From Candidatus Iainarchaeum sp. (GTDB taxonomy: Archaea > Iainarchaeota > Iainarchaeia > Iainarchaeales > GCA-2688035): a stretch of 5,422 nt of DNA. The DNA is taken from the NCBI GenBank assembly GCA_026396975.1, contig JAPLVT010000146.1, positions 1 through 5,422 on the forward strand, written 5' to 3'. This document shows, in pieces, positions 1 through 5,280 of the stretch (its first letter is position 1; the number at the start of each line of letters is the position of its first letter). The notes beneath the pieces were generated by a model. The model had not been told where the DNA came from and did not search any database. It saw only the letters and a program-made list of their open reading frames with translations. The translations under genes were made by a program, and so were the position numbers.

Positions 1-1379
1 GTGCCGATTGTTTTCACGAATTGCAGGCTTGAGTCAAAGACCTGAACCCGGTGGTTGTCTTTGTCTGCAACGTAAAGATTGCCCTGCTTGTCGACAGCCA
101 TGTTTAGCGGCGAGAAAAACTGGGTATTTCCTTGGCCAAGGCTTTCTCCAATGACAGCCCTGAAGGAAAAGTCGCTGTTCAGCACCACTACGCGCTGGTT
201 GACTTCTTCGCTCGCAAAAACCGTGCCGTCAGGTGCCACTGCAACATACCGCGGCGTGAAGTAAATCATCTCATATTTCGGCCTTGTCAGCCCCTCAAGA
301 ACGCCAACCTGGGTTAAGCTCGGGCTGAAAACAATTACCTTGTCGGCTCCCACGTCGCCTACAATTATGCGCCCCCTTGAATCAACAGCAACCTTGGTGG
401 GCTTCACAAAGCTTCCTTTTATTTCAGCCTTGAAAGAGTAATTCGGGTTGAAGACCTGCACTCTTTTGTTCTCGCTGTCCGCAACGTAAACATTTCCCTG
501 CCTGTCTAAAGCAATGCCTGTGGGCCAGTTGAACTGCCCCTGGCCGCTTCCCCTGCCGCTGCCGATTGCGGCAACCTGCTGCAGCGATGAATCGAAAACC
601 TTGACGACATGGTTGGGGCTGTCGGCAACAAGTATTTTTCCGTCTGCCGCAGCAGCGCAGCCCTCGGGGCTCGACAATCCAGTGTCAAGCTTTTTTTCGA
701 CCGCTGTTTCGCCAATAAGGTAAAGTGTGCTTTGGGACTTGCTCAGCGCGACAAGCTTGTTGTCGGGCGTGACAGCCATGCAGTAGAACGCGCCCTCTAT
801 TCCGTAATCGCCCTCTTTAATTGTCTTGGCGTAGTTCAGCGCGGAATCAAAGACCTGTATGCGGAGGTTGAACTCGTCGCTGATGAAAATCTTCCCGTCA
901 ACGGGAGAAACTCCCACTGCAAGCGGGTTTGAGAGCTGCGCATTCGAGGTGCCGCCGGGCAAAACGCCTGTTTCGCCGATGTTGCGCAGGTACTTAAGCT
1001 CTGGGGAGAACAGCATTACCCTGTCCCTGTCTTTGTCAACCAGAAGAATCCTGTCTTCCTTGTCAACCGCTACATCATAAATGGTCGACGGAAGCGCATA
1101 ACCTGGGTCTTTGTTGACGACGCACTCGCCGAAGCATATTCCGCCGCAGTCAACGCCTTCCTCGCCGCTGTCTTGGACACCATTTACGCAGGACGGCGAT
1201 GCAGGCGGCGTTATGGGCGGCGTTATCGGCACCTGCGGGAAAAAATAGATTGCAACCGCTATTACAACAAGTATTATTACGGCAGCGAAAATGCCTTTTT
1301 GGTTGCCTTCTTTCTCGCTGGCGGCTTTTTTTACGGCCTGCCTGATATCGCGCAGGGCAACTTCTTTGTTTTGTGGCAA
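1..1379 (-). CDS. Membrane-anchored NHL-repeat beta-propeller protein (3' end missing)
   Basis: The reading frame is open from a TAA at 1400-1398 to the left edge, giving about 459 codons with no stop, so the C-terminus is missing. The only usable start near the front is TTG at 1379, seven bases after a GGTG ribosome binding site. The product has a short Lys/Arg-rich cytoplasmic tail (1-28), one hydrophobic anchor (about 29-47, GIFAAVIILVVIAVAIYFF), a Pro/Thr linker (50-63), and a Cys motif with C64, C78, C82, C86 of the form C-x-N-G...D-C-G-G-x-C-x3-C. From about residue 95 come roughly eight NHL-type units such as WPTGIALDRQGNVYVADSEN and PLNMAVDKQGNLYVADKDNH. NHL units build a beta-propeller used for binding. 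I infer a type II membrane topology with the propeller outside the cell. There is no enzyme motif; ligand unknown. A terminator separates it from the radical SAM block. Confidence 0.88.
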   Translation of the reverse strand, partial: MPQNKEVALRDIRQAVKKAASEKEGNQKGIFAAVIILVVIAVAIYFFPQVPITPPITPPASPSCVNGVQDSGEEGVDCGGICFGECVVNKDPGYALPSTIYDVAVDKEDRILLVDKDRDRVMLFSPELKYLRNIGETGVLPGGTSNAQLSNPLAVGVSPVDGKIFISDEFNLRIQVFDSALNYAKTIKEGDYGIEGAFYCMAVTPDNKLVALSKSQSTLYLIGETAVEKKLDTGLSSPEGCAAAADGKILVADSPNHVVKVFDSSLQQVAAIGSGRGSGQGQFNWPTGIALDRQGNVYVADSENKRVQVFNPNYSFKAEIKGSFVKPTKVAVDSRGRIIVGDVGADKVIVFSPSLTQVGVLEGLTRPKYEMIYFTPRYVAVAPDGTVFASEEVNQRVVVLNSDFSFRAVIGESLGQGNTQFFSPLNMAVDKQGNLYVADKDNHRVQVFDSSLQFVKTIG

Positions 1380-1386
1380 AACAGTG

Positions 1387-1390
1387 CACC
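1387..1390 (-). promoter_or_regulatory. Shine-Dalgarno GGTG deciding a TTG start
   Basis: GGTG on the minus strand lies seven bases before TTG at 1379. It can pair with the CACC core at the end of archaeal 16S rRNA. The frame has no ATG or GTG between the upstream stop at 1400-1398 and conserved-looking protein, so this site supports TTG as the true start of the NHL-repeat gene. Confidence 0.55.
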
Positions 1391-1430
1391 TTTTTGTTTA
1401 AGCTATTTTTAATGTATTAGCGCTTTGCCC

Positions 1431-1439
1431 ATATTTATT
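1431..1439 (-). promoter_or_regulatory. Candidate TATA box for the NHL-repeat gene
   Basis: AATAAATAT on the minus strand, centred near 1435. Archaeal transcription usually starts about 26 bases downstream, here near 1409, which would give a leader of about 30 bases containing the GGTG site. A second A/T-rich element, TTAAAAATAG near 1412-1403, would place the start too close to include that site. The choice is inference. Confidence 0.4.
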
Positions 1440-1477
1440 CATTTCGCTTGAACAATCGCCCTGGAAAAATACCGCGC

Positions 1478-1508
1478 AAAAAGGCTTGCCGAAACCGTTT
1501 TCCGGCAA
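1478..1508 (-). terminator. Hairpin plus T-run terminator after the second radical SAM gene
   Basis: On the minus strand a 9-bp stem (TTGCCGGAA pairing with TTTCGGCAA, one G-T wobble, 5-base loop) spans 1508-1486 and is followed after three bases by TTTTT at 1482-1478. It begins 28 bases after the TAA stop at 1538-1536. The plus-strand reading of the hairpin lacks a T-run, so it is directional. It probably ends the radical SAM transcript before the NHL-repeat gene's own promoter. Confidence 0.6.
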
Positions 1509-1535
1509 AGATTTCCATTGGGAAGAATGGGAATT

Positions 1536-2606
1536 TTATTTTGCGGCGGGTATTTTTGCGCCCGCAAGAACTGGCTTTGCCAGCGGGTCAAGGGAGTAAA
1601 GGCTGCCGCCAGAAAAAAGCGCTGAAAACCTGCTGCCGCCCCTGCATTTGCCCACAAGCCTGCAGTAATGGCACTCTTCCCCTACAAATTCGAGCGCATG
1701 CAGCCTTTGCATGAAATCGCTGTCCCAGGCGTCGGAGAAACTGCCTTGCAGCGCATTGCCCAGCGCAATATCCAGAAAATAGCTCGGCTTTATGATGCCT
1801 GCGCTGTCGACTGCGAGGCTGCTGTTGCCGTCTTCGTTTACAGCGCCCATTGCCACTGCGGAAACTTTTTCAGGCGCATAAGCGCAAAATGGAATCGCGT
1901 TTTCTATGAGGCAATGGCGGCTTTTTTTTCTGCCTTTGTTGAAGGAAGCGATTTTTTCAACAGCAACCGCAACGTCTGCACTGCCGATCGGTTTTGGCAA
2001 ATTTGGCGTCGGAATCGGCCTCAGCAATGCCCAAGCGGCACCCGGAAGGCTATCTGCCAAACTGTGGAATTCCTCCAAGGCGAGGATGTTCCGCCTTGTG
2101 AGGATTGTTGCTGCCCGCACCATTACGCCGCGCCCTGCAAGGGATTTTATTGCGGAAATTTTTTTCTTGAAAAAGCGCTTTCCCGCAGCGCTTCCCTGAA
2201 GCAATGCTTCTTTGCTCGGGTTCTGGGCGTGCAGCGAAAAAAGAATGTTGTCGCAGTTTTTTGCCGCAACAGAGAGCATTTTTGGGCTGAAGAGGCTGCC
2301 GTTTGTGTTCAGCATTACGTAAAGCCCGCTTTGCCTCGCAAAGCGAAGCAGTTCGGAAAGGTCCTTGCGCAGCAGCGGCTCTCCCCCGGTGAAGCGCACT
2401 CTTTCTATCCCTTCGGAAGCGATTTTTGAGATTATTCTCTTTGCTTCCGCGGTTGACAACTGTTTTGCGCCGCAAGTGCCAGCGGTATTGGCGTTGAAGC
2501 AGAAGCCGCAGTTGTAGTTGCAGTCCCTGACGAGTTCTATTTTGGCTTCAAGCGGCTTTGGGAAGAGCATCCAAAAGAAATAATGGAAAAAGCGGTTAAA
2601 AATCAA
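1536..2606 (-). CDS. Radical SAM protein with reduced SPASM/twitch-like C-terminus
   Basis: 356 residues from TTG at 2606. The radical SAM cluster motif CX3CX2C is C29, C33, C36 (CNYNCGFCF); the SAM-binding GGEP is at 74-77, and the MLNTNG strand at 98-103 fits the same barrel. The C-terminus carries C312-X2-C315-X5-C321, the start of the SPASM pattern, but the fourth Cys is S325 and the usual strand Cys after the Gly is S275. It may thus bind an incomplete or differently ligated auxiliary cluster. It follows the candidate precursor peptide and HxsB-like maturase, so I infer a second modification step. It does not clearly look like HxsC, the usual HxsB partner; a PqqE/MoaA-like peptide modifier is the nearest description. 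The start is uncertain: ATG at codon 13 (2570) is an alternative, no clear ribosome binding site precedes either, and the frame stays open and protein-like upstream to 2672. Confidence 0.85.
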   Translation of the reverse strand: MIFNRFFHYFFWMLFPKPLEAKIELVRDCNYNCGFCFNANTAGTCGAKQLSTAEAKRIISKIASEGIERVRFTGGEPLLRKDLSELLRFARQSGLYVMLNTNGSLFSPKMLSVAAKNCDNILFSLHAQNPSKEALLQGSAAGKRFFKKKISAIKSLAGRGVMVRAATILTRRNILALEEFHSLADSLPGAAWALLRPIPTPNLPKPIGSADVAVAVEKIASFNKGRKKSRHCLIENAIPFCAYAPEKVSAVAMGAVNEDGNSSLAVDSAGIIKPSYFLDIALGNALQGSFSDAWDSDFMQRLHALEFVGEECHYCRLVGKCRGGSRFSALFSGGSLYSLDPLAKPVLAGAKIPAAK

Positions 2607-2672
2607 TGCCGTGGGAAGCCGCCCCCATAAAGATGCCTGCAGTAGCTTGGCAAAAAGCGGGTGCTCTCGAAA
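2607..2672 (-). other. Open, protein-like gap between precursor stop and second radical SAM start
   Basis: These 66 bases lie in the same frame as both the precursor and the second radical SAM gene, with no stop after the precursor TGA (2675-2673). The 22 codons would read FREHPLFAKLLQASLWGRLP and then TA, and look amphipathic and coding. They hold no ATG, GTG or TTG in frame, so they are translated only if a non-standard start or readthrough is used. I see no terminator here beyond an isolated T-run. Confidence 0.35.
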
Positions 2673-2939
2673 TCAGTAGGAAAAGTGGGCTGCTGCTGGT
2701 GGCGGCGGCGGTGGTGGCGGGCTTGACATATGGCTATGAACATGGCTTGTTCCTGTATAAGTTGGGTTTCCTGCAGAGTTCGTGTCTGCGCCGAAAGCGC
2801 CTTTAACCGCAATGGAAGAGGCAGCTGCTCCGGCGAGAATTGCGCCGAGCGTCAGGGCATTGTGCTTTGAAATCCTGCCGCTCTCCTCGCTGATGAAAGA
2901 AGAGATTGTTTTTCCGACTTCAGGCAGTTTCTTTGCCAT
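2673..2939 (-). CDS. Candidate His-Xaa-Ser precursor peptide (HxsA-like substrate)
   Basis: 88 residues from ATG at 2939. Residues 1-27 are a charged, soluble N-terminus (MAKKLPEVGKTISSFISEES, then GRISKHN), suitable as a leader. Residues 28-49 are Ala/Gly-rich and hydrophobic (ALTLGAILAGAAASSIAV core), possibly a membrane or export segment ending near AFGA at 48-51. The remaining tail has no Cys, is rich in Ser, Thr and Asn, then shows a His/Ser cluster at 65-73 (SHVHSHMSS), eight prolines at 74-81, and AAAHFSY at the end. His-Xaa-Ser occurs twice, H70-M-S72 and H85-F-S87. Known Hxs substrates carry His-Xaa-Ser repeats and sit beside HxsB, HxsC and HxsD; here the gene lies directly between two radical SAM genes and downstream of HxsD/HxsB-like genes. 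Substrate role is inferred from composition and position. A small structural cell-surface protein unrelated to modification is the main alternative. Confidence 0.7.
   Translation of the reverse strand: MAKKLPEVGKTISSFISEESGRISKHNALTLGAILAGAAASSIAVKGAFGADTNSAGNPTYTGTSHVHSHMSSPPPPPPPPAAAHFSY
2697..2720 (-). repeat. Run of eight proline codons in the precursor
   Basis: Eight consecutive CCN codons (residues 74-81, mixed CCG and CCA) form a low-complexity tract. The mixed third positions suggest selection for proline rather than simple DNA slippage. Such a tract gives a stiff polyproline II spacer between the His/Ser cluster and the C-terminal HFSY, and would be expected to need aIF5A for efficient translation. 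Confidence 0.75.
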
Positions 2940-2968
2940 GCGAATCCGTAATTAATAGATGATTTGTT

Positions 2969-2976
2969 GTTTTTAA
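2969..2976 (-). promoter_or_regulatory. Candidate internal TATA box for the precursor gene
   Basis: TTAAAAAC on the minus strand overlaps the stop of the HxsB-like gene (TAA 2975-2973) and is centred about 33 bases before the precursor ATG at 2939. No ribosome binding site lies before that ATG, so a short or absent leader would be consistent, as for the first gene of the block. Independent expression of the substrate at higher level than its enzymes would make sense, but the match is weak. Confidence 0.3.
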
Positions 2977-4424
2977 TTCTTTGCCTGCGCGGGCGCCTGG
3001 CTGCCAAGCCATTGCAGCAGGATGCCTTTGTCCTTTGAAAAGAGCTTTTCGAAAACAAAGGAAATTTGGGCTTTTTTTACAGCACAATCCATGTCAAGCG
3101 GCAGCATGGGAAGCGGGTTGCCGCTGCCGCTGTAGGCAAGCACTGGGCAGAACCAGCAGTATGGGCTCCATTTGCACTCGTTGCAGAGGAAACCCCAAGT
3201 GCTGCTGAGCGCAACCATGTTCAGCACAGCGGGAGATGTGAAAACCTCGCGGTAACCCTGCGAGACATCGCCTATTTTGAAAAGCGGCTCGGATTTCGCC
3301 TCGTCGCAGGTGAATATGCTGCCGTTTGGCTGGTATGACGCCTGCATCAGCCCAGCGCCGCAAGGCTTGCTGAAGCATGTGTGTGCGATGCCGCCTGCGC
3401 CGAGTATTTTGCGCATTGTAATCAGCGAATACTGCTCGGCCATTGGCTTTCCTTCGCGCGAAAGTTTTATGCAATAATCCGCTACCGCGCGCCAGAAGCG
3501 GATGTAATCCTCCGCTTGGTATCCGATTTTTTTCCAGTTTTGCTTCGCCCGCCCGATGGGCCGGAGCATCACTGGAATAATGTCAGCCATGCCGTGGCGC
3601 CTGTACTCGTCGACAATCTCACGGGGAAAATTGAGGCTGTGCCTTGTTATTGTGGGCAGCATTCCAATGTGCCTGAAGCCGAATTCCGACTTCAAAGCGT
3701 TAATCCAGTAAACTACTTTTTCATAGCTGCTTCCCCCTAGCAGCCGCCTATTTTTGTCGTGAACGCTCTTTGGCCCGTCAAGCGAGGTGCATACGTCGAA
3801 AATTTTGTTGCGCTGCAAGAACCTTGCAATATCGTTGTCCATCAGAGTGAGGTTTGTGACAATGCGGAAGTGCACGTTTTTTCCGGTGCGCTTTTTTGAT
3901 TCTTCCACAATAAACTCTATTGCGGGAAAGTTCGCGAGCGGCTCGCCACCTTGGAATTCCATGACAATTTCGCGCCCTGGGCTCTGCCAGATGAAATCAA
4001 TTATTTTGAGGGCTGTTTCCTTGCCAAGGTCGCTGCCTTTGCATTTGCCGCCGAGCGGCAGCGATTGCGCGTAGCAGTATTGGCAGGCGTGGTTGCAGCG
4101 CATGGTCGGATTGACAATGTGCAATGTGACTCCCTCGAAAACGTGCGAGTACCGCTTTCTTATCCTCTCTGCCAGCGCTTGCTTGTTTTTTTCTGAGACC
4201 GCGATGAAATCCCGCTCGAGTTTTTTTTGCAGCCCACCTGAAATTTTTCCTTTCCTTATCAGGCCCGCTTCCGTTTTGCCCACAATGCTGTAATCGCCGA
4301 AGGAGGAGATCAGCGCGGTTTTGCCGTTTGGCAGCCGATGCTCAAAAAATTTGTTTAACCGCATTTTTTGCATGCCATGGCCCGCCGAAAAATCCTTTGT
4401 GCCAAATCTTTTCCGCTTTTTCAT
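2973..4424 (-). CDS. hxsB: Radical SAM/SPASM peptide maturase, HxsB-like
   Basis: 483 residues from ATG at 4424, inside the stop of the preceding gene (ATGA) and after a close GGTGG at 4432-4428, so translationally coupled. Residues 1-95 form a substrate-side N-terminal domain. The radical SAM motif is C110, C114, C117 (CNHACQYCY), with FQGGEP at 157-162 and the barrel strand TNLTLMD at 190-196. TSLDGP at 213-218, VHDKNR at 221-226 and REIVDEY at 268-274 match my memory of HxsB. The C-terminus is a full SPASM domain: C355-X12-G368-X4-C373, then C414-X2-C417-X5-C423-X2-C426, then C447, enough to hold two auxiliary iron-sulfur clusters. SPASM enzymes of this class cross-link or epimerise side chains of ribosomal peptides using a 5'-deoxyadenosyl radical. 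The likely substrate is the His-Xaa-Ser protein encoded next. Other peptide-modifying SPASM families remain possible without a profile search. Confidence 0.8.
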   Translation of the reverse strand: MKKRKRFGTKDFSAGHGMQKMRLNKFFEHRLPNGKTALISSFGDYSIVGKTEAGLIRKGKISGGLQKKLERDFIAVSEKNKQALAERIRKRYSHVFEGVTLHIVNPTMRCNHACQYCYAQSLPLGGKCKGSDLGKETALKIIDFIWQSPGREIVMEFQGGEPLANFPAIEFIVEESKKRTGKNVHFRIVTNLTLMDNDIARFLQRNKIFDVCTSLDGPKSVHDKNRRLLGGSSYEKVVYWINALKSEFGFRHIGMLPTITRHSLNFPREIVDEYRRHGMADIIPVMLRPIGRAKQNWKKIGYQAEDYIRFWRAVADYCIKLSREGKPMAEQYSLITMRKILGAGGIAHTCFSKPCGAGLMQASYQPNGSIFTCDEAKSEPLFKIGDVSQGYREVFTSPAVLNMVALSSTWGFLCNECKWSPYCWFCPVLAYSGSGNPLPMLPLDMDCAVKKAQISFVFEKLFSKDKGILLQWLGSQAPAQAKN

Positions 4425-4666
4425 AAGCCACCGCTTTGCCTCAGCGCAAGCGCGTTGTTGCAGAAAACAAGCGCGGCTTCGCGCGGCGAGAATCCTTTTG
4501 ACGGCGAAAGCTCCACCACCAACCTTCCGCCGGGGGCGTTTTTTATTTTGGCCCTGCAGGTGCCCCTGAACTGCTCTGCCGCGCAGCGCAGAACTTGCCC
4601 TGGGTAAAGGTAGCCGTTAAAATCGATTGTTGCCTTTTTTGCGCCCGAAATTTTTATTTGGAACAC
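4421..4666 (-). CDS. Small HxsD-like protein (second copy)
   Basis: 81 residues from GTG at 4666, four bases after the previous stop, with AGGGG upstream inside the preceding gene. The stop overlaps the HxsB-like start (ATGA), so the two are probably made together. The layout matches HxsD: a first strand (ATIDF 12-16), a helix after YLYPGQVLRCAAEQF (19-33), a strand LVVELSP (49-55), and a last helix with CNNALALRQ (69-77), which resembles the LLNDYxLRE signature I remember for HxsD. The upstream gene aligns over the same elements: LFSVETVFSAAY with LYPGQVLRCAAE, MVVSMQPKEG with LVVELSPSKG. It has three Cys (28, 37, 69) but no metal-binding pattern. HxsD's function is not settled; a role as maturase partner or peptide carrier is inferred. 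The protein is short and divergent, so assignment is moderate. Confidence 0.6.
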   Translation of the reverse strand: MFQIKISGAKKATIDFNGYLYPGQVLRCAAEQFRGTCRAKIKNAPGGRLVVELSPSKGFSPREAALVFCNNALALRQSGGL

Positions 4667-4669
4667 AGG

Positions 4670-5245
4670 CTATCGCCCCTTTCCTTTGCGGCGCTTCCGT
4701 GGGAGCCTTGGGGGCTTTTTTCCGCTCGCACCGGAAGAAGGTTTTGGGGGCTTTGGTCTTTTTGGTTTTGGTTTTTTGGGCTTCGGCTTTTTGGGCGTTG
4801 ATTTTTTGGGCGTTAAGTTTTTTGGATTTAAGTTTTTGGGGTTTGGTTTTTGTGACGTTAGGTTTTGGGGCTTCGGTTTTTTGGGTTTCTTTCGGCCGGC
4901 TCTCGGCTGCCCGGAACCTGTGGATTGCGTGAGGAAAACCCGCCGCAGCAGGCACTCCCTTATCTGCCGCGTGGCTGCGCTCTGCTGTGCGTTAACAGCA
5001 TAGTTCAACAGCTGCTGGCTGAATCGCTCGGCAAGCGCGCGCAGCCCTTTGCCTTCTTTGGGTTGCATGCTTACAACCATCATGTCCCTTGGGTCGCCAT
5101 CCACAAGCACGAACGCCTTGTCCAGCATCGAGTACGCCGCCGAGAAAACAGTTTCCACTGAGAACAGCTTCGGCTGTATTGCAAAAACAAGGAAGTTTTC
5201 CTTTGCGTGGAATTCCACGTTCCTGAAAAAGCGCTCTGCCCGCAT
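4670..5245 (-). CDS. hxsD: HxsD-like protein with Lys/Pro repeat tail
   Basis: 191 residues from ATG at 5245, with a TATA box 29 bases upstream and no ribosome binding site, so probably the leaderless first gene of the block. Residues 1-107 look like HxsD: FLVFAIQPKLFSVETVFSAA (18-37) begins a strand and helix, AFVLVDGDPRDMMVVSMQP (44-62) gives two strands, then FSQQLLNYAV (75-84) and TRQIRECLLRRVF (92-104) form the end helices, as in the HxsD signature LLNDYxLRE and its following 'iRe' helix. From about residue 112 the protein becomes almost wholly Lys, Pro, Asn, Ser and Thr, including nine five-residue units at 124-168, then a basic end (RKRRKGKGR). Typical HxsD proteins are about 90-110 residues, so this tail of about 80 residues is an addition. 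Its high charge suggests contact with nucleic acid, acidic lipid or an acidic partner. The frame ends four bases before the next start, which supports it. Confidence 0.68.
   Translation of the reverse strand: MRAERFFRNVEFHAKENFLVFAIQPKLFSVETVFSAAYSMLDKAFVLVDGDPRDMMVVSMQPKEGKGLRALAERFSQQLLNYAVNAQQSAATRQIRECLLRRVFLTQSTGSGQPRAGRKKPKKPKPQNLTSQKPNPKNLNPKNLTPKKSTPKKPKPKKPKPKRPKPPKPSSGASGKKPPRLPRKRRKGKGR
4742..4876 (-). repeat. Nine degenerate 15-base units encoding x-x-Pro-Lys-x
   Basis: Residues 124-168 of the HxsD-like protein divide into PKPQN, LTSQK, PNPKN, LNPKN, LTPKK, STPKK, PKPKK, PKPKR, PKPPK. The DNA repeats as roughly AACGCCCAAAAAATC-type 15-mers with varied third positions. Because the unit is a multiple of three, gain or loss keeps the frame. 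The many A5-A6 runs are expected slippage points. This is a coding repeat, not a CRISPR or regulatory array. Confidence 0.8.
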
Positions 5246-5270
5246 GCAAGAAAAAGAGGGCTGGAAAGAT

Positions 5271-5278
5271 TATTTAAA
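5271..5278 (-). promoter_or_regulatory. TATA box of the Hxs-like operon
   Basis: TTTAAATA on the minus strand is a near-consensus archaeal TATA element. Its centre is about 29 bases before ATG at 5245, so transcription would start within a few bases of the ATG and the first message would be leaderless. The purine-rich BRE normally found just upstream is not convincing here (CATTTC). Confidence 0.65.
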
Positions 5279-5280
5279 GA

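Noticed and set aside
1668..2429. A 253-codon plus-strand open frame
   Set aside because: It lies wholly opposite the second radical SAM gene, whose cysteine and GGEP motifs are clear; its translation is Cys- and Phe-rich with no recognisable domain.
2050..2475. A 141-codon minus-strand frame in another phase of the second radical SAM gene
   Set aside because: Arg-rich out-of-phase shadow that lacks motifs; the overlapping frame carries all radical SAM signatures.
2673..2675. TGA read as an amino acid, fusing the precursor with the second radical SAM protein
   Set aside because: The short HxsD-like gene also ends in TGA with a tidy ATGA overlap, and reading through it gives no sensible protein, so TGA acts as a stop here. 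Occasional readthrough cannot be excluded.
4742..4876. CRISPR-like or regulatory tandem DNA repeat
   Set aside because: Units are 15 bases without spacers, degenerate at third codon positions, and sit inside a coding frame.
4627..5003. Plus-strand frames rich in Gly, Phe and Leu opposite the Lys/Pro tail, resembling hydrophobic membrane proteins
   Set aside because: They are the complement of the A-rich repeat (TTTTTGGG units), so hydrophobicity is an artefact; the minus-strand frame has a promoter, a domain and tight spacing to the next gene.
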